From NCBI GenBank assembly GCA_003162425.1, contig PMOK01000050.1:1-52428 (forward strand): a stretch of DNA of 52,428 bases. Direction: 5' to 3'. A model generated the notes under the pieces. That model made no database searches. It saw nothing but the letters and a program-made list of their open reading frames with translations, and was not told the origin of the DNA. Source of the DNA: Bryobacterales bacterium. Lineage in GTDB: Bacteria; Acidobacteriota; Terriglobia; Bryobacterales; Bryobacteraceae. The stretch's first letter is position 1. Every line of letters starts with the position of its first letter. A program made the position numbers and the translations under genes. This document shows, one piece after another, positions 8,077 through 17,827 of this stretch.

Positions 8077-9450
8077 TTACCCCTTCTCGTGCAAAGCTTC
8101 CCATAGATACATTGCCGCATACGAACGCCAGGGGCGCCAAGCTTCGGCAATTTCCGCCAGCCGGTGTTGAGACGACAAACCCGCGGCCTTGAGCAAGCCA
8201 AGATCGGAGGCCGGAAACGCATCTGGATCGCCCAATGCACGCATGGCGATATAATTTGCAGTCCACGGCCCTATACCGCGGAGCTCGCACATTCTGCCGA
8301 TCATCTCTTCACTCGATACGGCGCCATCGAATCGGATGTGCCCGTCCGCCACTGCTCGCGCAAAACCACGAATCGATTCCGCGCGCGTCTTCGGGATCCC
8401 AATTACTGTTAGATTCGCTTCGGCCAATATTTCCGCCTTGGGCGGTCCGAAGCGCTCCACCAACCGGCCGGCGAGTGTCGTCGCGCCTTTCACGGTTACT
8501 TGTTGTCCCAGCATTGCGCGAACGGCAAGTTCAAATCCATCCCAGCAGCCGGGCACGCGTAGCCCCGGATGCCGCTTGACCACTGTTTTCAACGGCAAAG
8601 ATTTTCCCAAATGCGCAGCGATCGCATACGTGTTGGCGCGCAGATCGAAAAGTGATCGAATCTGTTCGGCGGTCGAGCGCAGGGTCTTGACGTTGTCGGG
8701 CCTGATGCGCGCGACCAACCAATTCTTCGCAGAGCACTGCGTTATTTCCACGCCGTTGCGCCGATACGAGTTCGCATCCACGTTTTCGAGGCCCGGAATC
8801 GCGCGCGGCCCGATGAATCCGAGGAACGCGTTCCAATCGTAAGGAGGGCGGTAATGCAGCTTCAGTTCGATGGGGGATTCGGCTGGCGTATCCGGCGGGG
8901 CGAGCCGGCGCAGTTCCTTGGGGTTTCTTCGATAGGCGCCGCGAAGTGCCTCGTTGAAACGCCGCAGGCTTGAGAATCCGGATGCGAAGGCGATTTGGGA
9001 AAACGGCAGGTTGGTTTCGGTAATGAGCCTTTTCGCGAACAAAACCCGGCGCGTTTGCGCCACCACCACTGGTGGGACGCCGACGTGCTCCAGAAACAGG
9101 CGCCGCAGATGGCGATCGGTGAGGCCCAATCGCTCCGCCAAATTCGCGGTCGAACCCTGGTCGAGCGCGCCGTCCTCAATCAACCGCAAAGCACGATTTA
9201 CGGTTGTAGACGTTCCAGCCCAGACCGGAAGCTCCGGCGAGACCTCAGGCCGGCACCGCAAGCATGGCCGATAACCCGCCGCAAGCGCAGCCGCGGCGTT
9301 CGGAAAATACTCGACGTTCCGGCGCAAGGGAATCCGGGCCGGACAAATGGGACGGCAGAAAACGCGCGTGGATCGCACGGCGGTGAAGAACAGCCCGTCG
9401 AATCGGGCGTCCCGTGCGCAGCCGGCGCGATAACAAGCATCCGCGTCCAT
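8077..9450 (-). CDS. alkA: Ada metal-sensor / AraC / AlkA DNA glycosylase fusion
   Basis: A 457-residue three-part repair protein. Residues 1-75 are an Ada N-terminal domain with Zn cysteines C32, C36, C63 and C66, the same spacing as in E. coli Ada, able to accept a methyl group from phosphotriesters and act as a switch. Residues about 85-182 are an AraC-type DNA-binding domain. From about 195 the AlkA domain follows, with helix-hairpin-helix LRGIGPWTANYIAMRALG and the catalytic Asp D416 in FPASDLGL, which excises 3-methyladenine and similar bases. The ATG at 9448-9450 (MDADACYRAGCARD) matches the usual family start; an upstream extension of 26 codons is not needed. The Ada acceptor domain for O6-methylguanine is missing here and is supplied by the adjacent ogt. 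Confidence 0.92.
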   Translation of the reverse strand: MDADACYRAGCARDARFDGLFFTAVRSTRVFCRPICPARIPLRRNVEYFPNAAAALAAGYRPCLRCRPEVSPELPVWAGTSTTVNRALRLIEDGALDQGSTANLAERLGLTDRHLRRLFLEHVGVPPVVVAQTRRVLFAKRLITETNLPFSQIAFASGFSSLRRFNEALRGAYRRNPKELRRLAPPDTPAESPIELKLHYRPPYDWNAFLGFIGPRAIPGLENVDANSYRRNGVEITQCSAKNWLVARIRPDNVKTLRSTAEQIRSLFDLRANTYAIAAHLGKSLPLKTVVKRHPGLRVPGCWDGFELAVRAMLGQQVTVKGATTLAGRLVERFGPPKAEILAEANLTVIGIPKTRAESIRGFARAVADGHIRFDGAVSSEEMIGRMCELRGIGPWTANYIAMRALGDPDAFPASDLGLLKAAGLSSQHRLAEIAEAWRPWRSYAAMYLWEALHEKG

Positions 9451-9739
9451 AAGGCGAGTATGGTGGATTGTGTCCGGATATACCAGCGGTTTTCGGACAT
9501 GGTTGCTTTTCAGTGAGACCGGGTACACCGGGTGGACGATATCGAGGGTTCACTTCCGACCAAGCTGGTTATCGTGTTGCCAGTGCTGCAGCCGTCGGGA
9601 AAAAATGGGGCCCGTGGAATACGCGCCAACGCCGGCGACTCTGGCACGCACTTAATGAACTTACTTCAGACAGAGATGTTTTTGGGCCGAAATAACCCAA
9701 CAACCTCGCGGCGCTGGGAGCATGTTTCGCCTTTCCGCG
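9451..9739. other. Intergenic region upstream of the repair operon
   Basis: A stretch of 289 bases between the start of the Ada-AlkA gene and the end of the PspC-type gene, both on the minus strand. It should contain the repair operon promoter and any Ada-box, but I cannot pick out a convincing one by eye. A short plus-strand open frame crosses it and runs antisense into the PspC gene; it has no recognisable features and is not called. Confidence 0.5.
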
Positions 9740-10066
9740 TTAATTGGCGGGATGCATCGTGGCGACTGCTACCGGCGCCTCGTCTTTGGGCATTACGATC
9801 CAGCACACGATGTAAGCGATAACTCCGCAGAACGGCACCGGCAAAACGGTTAGCACCAGCCAGAGGATTCGCACCAACGTTACGTCCAAGCCGAAGTAGC
9901 GCGCAAAGCCGGCGCAAACTCCGCCGAGCTTGGCCTCATGCATGGGCCGCGACAGCCGGTCCACTCTGGGCGTGGGCGCCGACGAGCCTCGGCCGGTTGG
10001 GTTTCCACAATCGCAACAGAATTTGTCGCGCTCTTTTAGCTCGATACCACACTTGGTACAGAACAT
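9740..10066 (-). CDS. PspC-domain membrane protein with zinc-ribbon
   Basis: A 108-residue protein. The N-terminus is a zinc-ribbon (CTKCG at residues 3-7 and CCDCG at 17-21), followed by a Pro/Ser-rich linker and a PspC domain: AKLGGVCAGFARYFGLDVTLVRILWLVLTVLPVPFCGVI, split here as one amphipathic helix and two membrane helices, ending in WIVMPKDE. PspC proteins sit in the inner membrane and respond to envelope stress; the zinc-ribbon version is common outside Proteobacteria. A GAGGTG ribosome binding site precedes the ATG. No psp partner genes are adjacent. Confidence 0.88.
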   Translation of the reverse strand: MFCTKCGIELKERDKFCCDCGNPTGRGSSAPTPRVDRLSRPMHEAKLGGVCAGFARYFGLDVTLVRILWLVLTVLPVPFCGVIAYIVCWIVMPKDEAPVAVATMHPAN

Positions 10067-10123
10067 TGCATCACCTCGTCCATCATCATAAACGCATTAA
10101 GTAGGAGATTTGTTCCATGACTC

Positions 10124-10174
10124 GTAGGACAAGCCTCCGGCTTGTCCGGTTTGGCAAGCCGGAGGCTTGACGTA
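10124..10174. repeat. Double-palindrome element, copy 1
   Basis: Two linked palindromes: GGACAAGCC/GGCTTGTCC and GGCAAGCC/GGAGGCTTG, bounded by GTAG and GTAC. The halves are also complementary to each other, so the element can form two small hairpins or one long one. It lies between the end of anmK and the start of the PspC gene, 3 bases from the anmK stop codon. A close relative is at 15277-15324. Confidence 0.85.
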
Positions 10175-10177
10175 CGT

Positions 10178-11236
10178 TCAGCCCTTCGAGATCTTGCCTA
10201 GAATGACTGGTTTCCGCGCTCCCGTAGCGGACGGAAGATTGCTTGCACGCTGGTGATGCGTTTCATACGCCAGGACGGCGAAAAGGATGGCCTCTTTCGC
10301 GTCCACGTCAATGCCAAATTCCGCCGATGTTGTCACTCGCGGATTCAACACCGCTCGTAGCCGCTCCATCAAATAGACATTGTGCGCGCCTCCGCCGGAG
10401 ACGATCACTTCACGCGTGGCGGGATAGCGTTCGATGGCACGCGCGATGGTGCGGACAGTCAGCCCCGTCGCGGTCGCGACATCAATGCCGCTGTTGCGAA
10501 CAAATTCCGCGCCGTACTGCTCGCGGCCGCAGGATTTCGGAGGGTCGCGATGATAGTAAGGATCAGCCAACAATTGTTCGAGTAACGCTTCGTTCACGCG
10601 GCCTGCGCGCGCGCATTCGCCATCGCGATCGAACGGTGTCGCAAGCGTGTCCATCACCATGTTGCCGGGGCCGGTATCGAATGCGATCACATCTTCCGGC
10701 CGAGCGTTGGCCGGAATCACCGTGACGTTGGCGATTCCTCCGATATTCAGTGCGACGCGCGCGAGCTCGGGATGCCGGAAGAGCTGATAGTCGAGAAACG
10801 GGACCAGCGGCGCGCCCTTTCCGCCGGCGGCAATATCAGCAGGACGGAAATCGGCAATGGTCTCGATTCCGGTGCGCTCCGCGATGACGGCTGCCTCGCC
10901 GATCTGCAGCGTGCTAGCCACCTTGTGGCCCAGAAATTCTATAGGCTCGCCCTCGTGGAAAATAGTTTGGCCGTGCGAGCCGATCAGTTCGATGGTCTCG
11001 AGCGGAACGCCGCCTTTCCGCAAAGCATCGGCAAACAGCTCCCCTAGTAAAAAGTTCAATCTCGCGATGGTTGCCGTATGCGTGTCGGTGTTTGAAACCG
11101 AAAGGATGGCTTTGCGGACTTCTGGTGCGTAAGGGACCGTTTTCCAAGCCACTACTTGGATGGTGTCGCCGATGTCCACCACGGCGACATCGATGCCGTC
11201 CACCGAAGTGCCGCTGATTAGACCCGCTACTCTCAT
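10178..11236 (-). CDS. anmK: Anhydro-N-acetylmuramic acid kinase
   Basis: A 352-residue sugar kinase. The signature GLISGTSVDGIDVAVVD opens the protein, with IGSHGQTIFHEG (about 87-98), the Asp-containing DFRPADIAAGGKGAPLVPF and the C-terminal ATP-site motif VIVSGGGAHN. AnmK hydrolyses the 1,6-anhydro bond of anhydro-MurNAc and phosphorylates it to MurNAc-6-phosphate during cell-wall recycling in the cytoplasm. It follows mutS on the same strand but is separated from it by a large palindromic element, so co-transcription is uncertain. No murQ is visible in the window. Confidence 0.95.
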   Translation of the reverse strand: MRVAGLISGTSVDGIDVAVVDIGDTIQVVAWKTVPYAPEVRKAILSVSNTDTHTATIARLNFLLGELFADALRKGGVPLETIELIGSHGQTIFHEGEPIEFLGHKVASTLQIGEAAVIAERTGIETIADFRPADIAAGGKGAPLVPFLDYQLFRHPELARVALNIGGIANVTVIPANARPEDVIAFDTGPGNMVMDTLATPFDRDGECARAGRVNEALLEQLLADPYYHRDPPKSCGREQYGAEFVRNSGIDVATATGLTVRTIARAIERYPATREVIVSGGGAHNVYLMERLRAVLNPRVTTSAEFGIDVDAKEAILFAVLAYETHHQRASNLPSATGARKPVILGKISKG

Positions 11237-11248
11237 TCGGTGCGCCGG

Positions 11249-11365
11249 AGTGGGGCGGACCCCCTGGTCCGCGCGGGTCCCCCAGGACCCGCTCCCTCAG
11301 CAGTCACCCATACCCGCAGCAGGCCGACGAGGGCGTCGGCCGCGGACCAGGGGGTCCGCCCCACT
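11249..11365. repeat. Large cloverleaf-like palindromic element
   Basis: The outer arms (11249-11273 and 11341-11365) are a perfect 25-base inverted repeat. Between them are two further hairpins, CGGGTCC/GGACCCG and GCCGACG/CGTCGGC, and each outer arm is itself partly palindromic (GCGGACC/GGTCCGC). Folded as one strand it gives a stem with two or more internal hairpins. It fills almost the whole 148-base gap between mutS and anmK. A terminator role for mutS is possible, but there is no T-run. Confidence 0.9.
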
Positions 11366-11384
11366 TTGCGTTCGTTCGTGCGGG

Positions 11385-13974
11385 TCAACGTTTCAGCTCC
11401 TGCTGTAGGTCGTTTAGCAATTGCAGCGCTTCGATGGGACGCAGTTCGTCCAGTTTCAAGTTGCGGATACGTTCGGCGATCTGATAATTCACAGGCTCGA
11501 ACATCTGGATTTGCATGGGCGCGGACGGGCGCGGGGAAAGTTCTTCGGTGACGGCCTGCTCCGACCGTTCGTGCAGCGCCAGGATTTCGCGCGCCCGCTC
11601 GATCACCGACACGGGCAACCCTGCCAGCCGCGCCACTTCGATTCCATAGCTCCGGTCGGCGCGGCCGGGCTCAACCTTGCGCAGGAAGATCACCTGGTCG
11701 CCCGCTTCCTTCACCGAAACGTGCAGATTGCGGACGCCGGGCATTTGGTCCGCCAGCTCGGTCAGCTCGTGATAGTGCGTTGCGAAAAGCGTGCGGGCGC
11801 GGATGCGTTGATGAATGTGTTCGATCACGGCCCAGGCTAGCGAGAGTCCGTCGTAGGTTGCGGTGCCGCGGCCGATTTCATCCAGCACCACCAAGCTGCG
11901 CGACGTTGCGGTGTTCAGGATCACTGCAGTTTCGGTCATCTCCACCATGAACGTCGAACGGCCGCGCGCAAGATTATCGGCCGCGCCGATGCGCGTGAAT
12001 ACACGATCCACCAGTGACAACACGGCAGAATCGGCCGGCACGAACGAGCCAACTTGAGCCAGAATCACGATGGTCGCGGCCTGCCGCAGATAGGTGGATT
12101 TGCCGCCCATGTTGGGACCGGTGATCACCGCGATGAACTGCGACTCGGTGTCGAAGTAAAGATCGTTAGGGATGAAGCGCGCGGCTTCTTTCTCAGTCAA
12201 CTTTTCGATCACCGGATGGCGTCCTGCCACGATGCGAATCTCGCCGGAATCAGAAAAACTGGGACGCGTGTACCGATTTTCCGCTGCCACCTGTGCCAGC
12301 GCGCACGTGACATCCAGCTCCGCAACGGCAGCGGCGGTTTGCCGGATTCGCGTGGCGTGTTCGGCGGCGAACAATCGAAGTTCTTGGAAGATCTGGCGTT
12401 CCAATGCCAGCATCTTTTCTTCCGCATCCAGAATCTTGCTCTCCAGTTCCTTGAGCTCCGGCGTGGTGAAGCGCTCGGCGTTCACCAGCGTCTGCTTGCG
12501 CTCGTAATCAGCGGGCGCGTGATGCAGGTTGGCCTTTGAGATTTCGAGATAGTAACCGAACACGTTATTGAAGCGAACCTTGAGCGACTGGATTCCGGTA
12601 CGGACTCGTTCTCGCGTCTCAATCTGCGCGATGTATTGTCGGCTGTTGCGGCTGATGTCTCGCAACTCATCGAGCTCAGCGTGGAAACCTGCTCGGATGG
12701 TTCCGCCATCGGCGAGGTTTGCCGGAGGTTCCTCTGCAATCGCTGTCAGGATGCGGTCGCGCACTTCGGGGATCTCATCCAGCTCGGCGCAAATCGCTCG
12801 CACTCGTGCAGATTCCAGAGCCGCGGCCTGCTGCTTCAACTTGGGAACCATCGCGAGCGATCTCGCAAGGGCCAGCAATTCCCGCGGGCCGGCCGTTCCG
12901 AGCGTAAGTTTGGCGAGCAGCCGCTCCAGATCCAGCACGCCGGTCAGCAATTTTCGGATTTCCGTGCGCGCAATGGTGGCCTCAAGAACTTCCTGGACCG
13001 CGTCGAGCCGCGCTTGAATCTCTGGAAGCTGCAGGCACGGCCGCAGCAACCGATGCCGCAACAAACGGCCGCCCATCCCGGTGCAGGTTTGATCCAGCAC
13101 GTGGATCAGTGTGGATTCTTTGCTCTCTCCCGCGAACAGTGGCTCCAGCAATTCGAGGTTGCGGACTGTGACCGAGTCCAGAATCATCGAATCGCTGCGA
13201 TCGTAATACGATGGTCGGTCCAGATGATCCAGTGCGGATTTCTGCGTGTCGCGCAAATAGTGAAGAATCGCCCCGGCGGCGGATACGGCCAGCGGCCGGC
13301 CATTCATGCCGCAACCGTCCAGCGACAGGAGCCGGAAGTAGTCGCGCAGGGCCCGGTCGGCATAATCCAGGTTGAAGACCCAATCCTCGATTGCGGTGTG
13401 CAGCCCCACGAGGCCGCTCACGGACTCGGCGGCCAGCACCTCGCGGACATTGAGGTTTTCGAGAGCGGCGTTCACTTCGGCGCCATCCATTTCGGTAGCG
13501 CGGAACTCACCGGTGGATATATCGACATGCGCCACTCCTGCGCGCTCTCCGCTACGGCAAACGGCGGCCAGGTAGTTATTCTCGTGTGAGCGCAGTAGCG
13601 ACGATTCGGTAGCTGTGCCAGGCGTGACCACGCGGGTCACCTCGCGCCTCACCAGCTTTTTGCCGGCGCTCGCTTCCTCCATCTGATCGCAAATGGCGAC
13701 ACGATACCCTTTTTGGATCAGGCGCGAAAGATAACCTTCGGCTGCGTGATAGGGCACGCCGCACATGGGAATCGGCTCGCCCTTTTCCTTGTTGCGCGCC
13801 GTCAGTGTGATTTCGAGCTCGCGCGCAGCGGTGATGGCGTCTTCGTAGAACAACTCATAGAAGTCGCCTAACCGGAACATCAGCAGAGCCTGAGGAACTT
13901 GCTGCTTGATGGCGTGATACTGCCGCATCAGCGGCGTGGAGTGGGACTCGGGCGCGGCCCGGTCCGCTCCCGAA

Positions 13975-13982
<8 letters not shown>
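11385..13982 (-). CDS. mutS: DNA mismatch repair ATPase MutS
   Basis: An 865-residue MutS1 protein. The mismatch-binding domain I contains [10 protein letters not shown] (Phe-x-Glu wedge), and the ATPase has Walker [14 protein letters not shown], Walker [16 protein letters not shown] and the later [11 protein letters not shown]. It recognises mispairs and recruits downstream repair factors. The start chosen is the ATG at 13980-13982 ([13 protein letters not shown]), which overlaps the gdhA stop by 8 bases; a 32-codon upstream extension lies wholly inside gdhA. The coupling to gdhA is unusual but is likely only a transcriptional arrangement. Full length; no obvious damage. Confidence 0.96.
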
Positions 13983-15249
<1,267 letters not shown>

Positions 15250-15276
15250 AGGATGTGCCTCGCCTACATTGTAGCT

Positions 15277-15324
15277 GTAGGACAAGCCTCTGGCTTGTCC
15301 CGGCAAGCCGGAGGCTTGCCCTAC
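15277..15324. repeat. Double-palindrome element, copy 2
   Basis: Two perfect small palindromes, GGACAAGCC-TCT-GGCTTGTCC and GGCAAGCC-GGA-GGCTTGCC, bounded by GTAG and CTAC, so the whole 48 bases are also roughly self-complementary. Same family as 10124-10174. Its last bases (CTA, 15321-15323) are the stop codon TAG of the minus-strand gene at 15321-15770. Confidence 0.9.
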
Positions 15325-15770
15325 GCGGATCTTGCGCGACGTTTCGTACGCTTCGCCCCAGGCACCTTGCCGATCCGAGGATCCCTGGCGGCGACCAGCT
15401 CGCAAGCACGCAGCGCTGCTTCTTCGAAATCCGGCGCATCGGCAGGCAGAACCTGCCAGCCCGTTACCTTATTCCGGAATATACGAATAGACCGCATGTT
15501 GGGAAATTCCCGCCCCAGACTCTCGTGATGCTCTTCGGTGGTAGCGAGCCACACCCCGTTATCCGCATCCTCGCCATTCTTGTCGCGCAATATGAGAACA
15601 ATCTTCTCTTCAACGTAGATCGCGAGACACCCAAACATGGAACGGGTCCGCGGCGAGAGCGCAGAGACCGCGCTCAACACGAACTCATGCGGAACTCGCT
15701 TGCGCTGCTTGACGCCGAAGTCGAGCGCACGCGCATTGCGGCGGCCTTTCGGCTTAGAACCTAATGGCAT
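15321..15770 (-). CDS. Small TfoX-N-terminal-like protein
   Basis: A 149-residue protein without signal or membrane segments. The central part ([21 protein letters not shown], given as motif [11 protein letters not shown], then [11 protein letters not shown] and [20 protein letters not shown]) resembles the TfoX/Sxy N-terminal fold, in which a short alpha/beta unit starts with a Met-Phe-Gly motif. Lys/Arg-rich tails flank the core on both sides. In competence regulators the full protein also has a C-terminal domain, absent here, so a competence role should not be assumed. The TAG stop codon is provided by the palindromic element at 15277-15324. Confidence 0.6.
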   Translation of the reverse strand: MPLGSKPKGRRNARALDFGVKQRKRVPHEFVLSAVSALSPRTRSMFGCLAIYVEEKIVLILRDKNGEDADNGVWLATTEEHHESLGREFPNMRSIRIFRNKVTGWQVLPADAPDFEEAALRACELVAARDPRIGKVPGAKRTKRRARSA

Positions 15771-15839
15771 TGAACCTAGGATACCGGGAATTCCAGCCGG
15801 CGATCATCGAGCGTCCGGTAGAATGGAACTAGTGGCTTG

Positions 15840-16970
15840 ATGCTTTATCGCGTGCATTTTTTCCCGGGGTTTTGCCTCCTGGTTCTCGGCCTCGGACTTC
15901 AATTTCAAATTCTACGGCTGCTGGCTGAACGCAGGGTTCGGCGGCGGGTGCTCACCATGGCTGCCCTGGCCTCCACAGTGCTGCTGGTTTTGGGCTACCT
16001 GCTTGAATTTCATCGCGTCGTGCGGTTTTTCCCTGTTTGGTGGTCCACGTGGCTGGAATGCGCCGCCATTGTTGAAACCATCTTGCTGATCGGTCTCTAC
16101 CCGGCGCTGCTGGCATGGCGCAAACGTCCCGAATTCCGGCCCGCCCGCCGTGCCTTTCTTCAAACCGCAGCCGCAGGTCTCGCCATTGCGCCGATGGCTG
16201 CCGCAGGCTTCGGCATTTTGGAGCGTGGCCGCCTGCAATTATCCGAGGTTAAAATCCCCATACCGAACTTGCCGAAGGACCTGGACGGTTTGCGGATCGT
16301 GCAAGTGACCGACATTCATCTCAGCCCGTTCCTGAGCGAACGGGAATTTGCGCGTGCGGTGGACATGGCCAACGAAACGCACGCTCACATCGGCTTGGTG
16401 ACGGGCGATCTTATCAGCCGCTATGGCGATCCGCTGGATGCCTGCCTTCGCCAACTGGCTCGGCTACGCGCCGAAGCGGGCGTGCTTGGTTGTCTTGGGA
16501 ATCACGAGGTATACACCCGAACCGAGGACTACGTGACCTCTCAGGGCCGCCGGATCGGAATCGAATTCCTGCGTGGGCAGGCCAAGCAGCTTCGCTTCGG
16601 TGCCGCCACCATCAATTTCGCGGGAGTGGATTACCAGAAATTTCAATCGAACTACCTAGTGGGCGCGGAACGGCTAATCGCGCCGGGCGCCGTCAACATT
16701 CTGCTCTCGCACAACCCGGACGTCTTTCCGGTGGCCGCCTCGAAGGGTTACGATCTCACCATCGCAGGCCATACGCACGGTGGCCAGGTGGACGTCGAAA
16801 TCCTGCACCAGCATTTCAACGTCGCGCGCTACTACACGCCCTATGTGCTCGGACTCTATCACGAAGGCGCGTCGTCGGTGTATGTCTCGAGCGGCATAGG
16901 AACCATCGGCGTCCCAATCCGTTTAGGCGCGCCGCCCGAGGTATCTCTCATTCATCTGTGCGCTACCTGA
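15840..16970 (+). CDS. Membrane-anchored calcineurin-like metallophosphoesterase (YkuE/YaeI-like)
   Basis: A 376-residue protein with three or four N-terminal membrane helices (about residues 1-150, including RRAFLQTAAAGLAIAPMAAA) followed by a metallophosphoesterase domain. Metal ligands are in VTDIHLSP, VTGDLI, GNHE and GHTHGGQ. Related enzymes hydrolyse UDP-diacylglucosamine-type or phospholipid pyrophosphates, or use other phosphodiesters, at the membrane. A TTG codon directly precedes the ATG at 15840; the ATG is chosen. The last 13 bases overlap the next gene. Confidence 0.85.
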   Translation: MLYRVHFFPGFCLLVLGLGLQFQILRLLAERRVRRRVLTMAALASTVLLVLGYLLEFHRVVRFFPVWWSTWLECAAIVETILLIGLYPALLAWRKRPEFRPARRAFLQTAAAGLAIAPMAAAGFGILERGRLQLSEVKIPIPNLPKDLDGLRIVQVTDIHLSPFLSEREFARAVDMANETHAHIGLVTGDLISRYGDPLDACLRQLARLRAEAGVLGCLGNHEVYTRTEDYVTSQGRRIGIEFLRGQAKQLRFGAATINFAGVDYQKFQSNYLVGAERLIAPGAVNILLSHNPDVFPVAASKGYDLTIAGHTHGGQVDVEILHQHFNVARYYTPYVLGLYHEGASSVYVSSGIGTIGVPIRLGAPPEVSLIHLCAT

Positions 16971-17698
16971 TCCTCAGCGACATTCACGGCAACTGGGAAG
17001 CCCTGCAGGCGGTGCTGGCGCATGCGCGGTCGAAGTATGACCGCATCCTCTGCTGCGGCGACCTGGTGGGCTATGGCGCCGATCCGGATGCCGTCACCGA
17101 ATGGGTTCGCGACAACGTTGCATCCATTGTGCGCGGTAATCATGATAAAGCCGCCGCCGGGTTGGAAGATCTGGAATGGTTCAATCCGGTGGCGAAGCAG
17201 TCCGCCCTTTGGACGCAGGCGGCCATGAAACCCGAGAATATCGCTTACCTGCGCGATCTGACGAAGGGACCGGAGCAGGTGAATGGTTTTCAGATCCTGC
17301 ATGGCTCGCCGCTCGACGAAGACGAATACGTAGTGACGGAGCGTGACGTAGAGCAGCTGGCGCCCTATCTGGATTCGGAGGTTTCCTTCTTCGGGCACAC
17401 TCACCTGCAGGGCGGATTCCAGTGTCATCGAAATGGCGTGGTGGCTTTCGGAGGGGTGGATGACGACGCTCAGGACCAAACGATCGAACTGGAGAACGAT
17501 GCGAACTACCTGATCAATCCAGGTTCGGTGGGTCAGCCGCGCGATGGTGATTGGCGCGCTGCGTATGCGGTGTATCAACCGGAGACTCGCCTGGTGACGC
17601 TGTATCGGGCGGAATATGATGTCGTGACGGCGCAGAAAAAGATTTTGAAGGCGGGATTGCCGGAATTGCTGGCAGCGCGGCTGGAGGCGGGAGTTTAG
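16958..17698 (+). CDS. Cytoplasmic metallophosphoesterase (YfcE/MJ0936-type)
   Basis: A 246-residue calcineurin-like phosphodiesterase. Motifs in order: LILSDIHGNWEALQAVL, CCGDLVGYGADPD, VRGNHDKA, ILHGSPLDEDEY, FFGHTHLQGGF and LINPGSVGQPRDGD. This is the compact, soluble type that cleaves phosphodiesters, including cyclic nucleotides or nucleoside polyphosphates. The start is GTG at 16958-16960, directly before RYLILSDIHG; the frame is open far upstream, but that part is antisense-like shadow of the previous gene. The 13-base overlap with the membrane phosphoesterase suggests translational coupling of two related enzymes. Confidence 0.87.
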   Translation: MRYLILSDIHGNWEALQAVLAHARSKYDRILCCGDLVGYGADPDAVTEWVRDNVASIVRGNHDKAAAGLEDLEWFNPVAKQSALWTQAAMKPENIAYLRDLTKGPEQVNGFQILHGSPLDEDEYVVTERDVEQLAPYLDSEVSFFGHTHLQGGFQCHRNGVVAFGGVDDDAQDQTIELENDANYLINPGSVGQPRDGDWRAAYAVYQPETRLVTLYRAEYDVVTAQKKILKAGLPELLAARLEAGV

Positions 17699-17731
17699 AA
17701 TGCGGCGCAAGGCGCCCGTGAAAAATTCAAA

Positions 17732-17819
17732 AGCACCGGTCGCTTACGCTCGCGGTTCGGAAAGAAGAGCGTTACCGAACCGCGACCGTGAGGGAGTCGG
17801 TGCTCTCGCCGATTTTTTT
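17732..17819 (+). terminator. Palindromic repeat with T-run (GGTTCGG family)
   Basis: Left arm 17732-17760 and right arm about 17775-17804 form an imperfect 29-base inverted repeat containing CGCGGTTCGG/CCGAACCGCG. A run of seven T at 17813-17819 follows, giving a good terminator for the metallophosphoesterase operon. A third related arm lies at 17828-17848, inside the 3' end of the next gene. Same family as 40574-40661. Confidence 0.8.
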
Positions 17820-17827
17820 ACGGATTC

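Noticed and set aside
8072..8290. A 73-codon N-terminal extension of ogt
   Set aside because: It lies within the coding region of the Ada-AlkA gene; the internal ATG has GAAGGGG before it.
9532..9822. A 96-codon plus-strand frame in the gap before the repair operon
   Set aside because: It runs antisense into the PspC gene, has no ribosome binding site and no recognisable domain.
12636..13589. A 317-codon plus-strand open frame inside mutS
   Set aside because: It is fully antisense to a gene with clear MutS motifs; the high GC third positions of mutS explain the opposite open frame.
15250..15405. A 52-codon N-terminal extension of glutamate dehydrogenase
   Set aside because: The stretch is encoded by the palindromic element and by the antisense end of a small gene; the internal ATG has a binding site and fits the family start.
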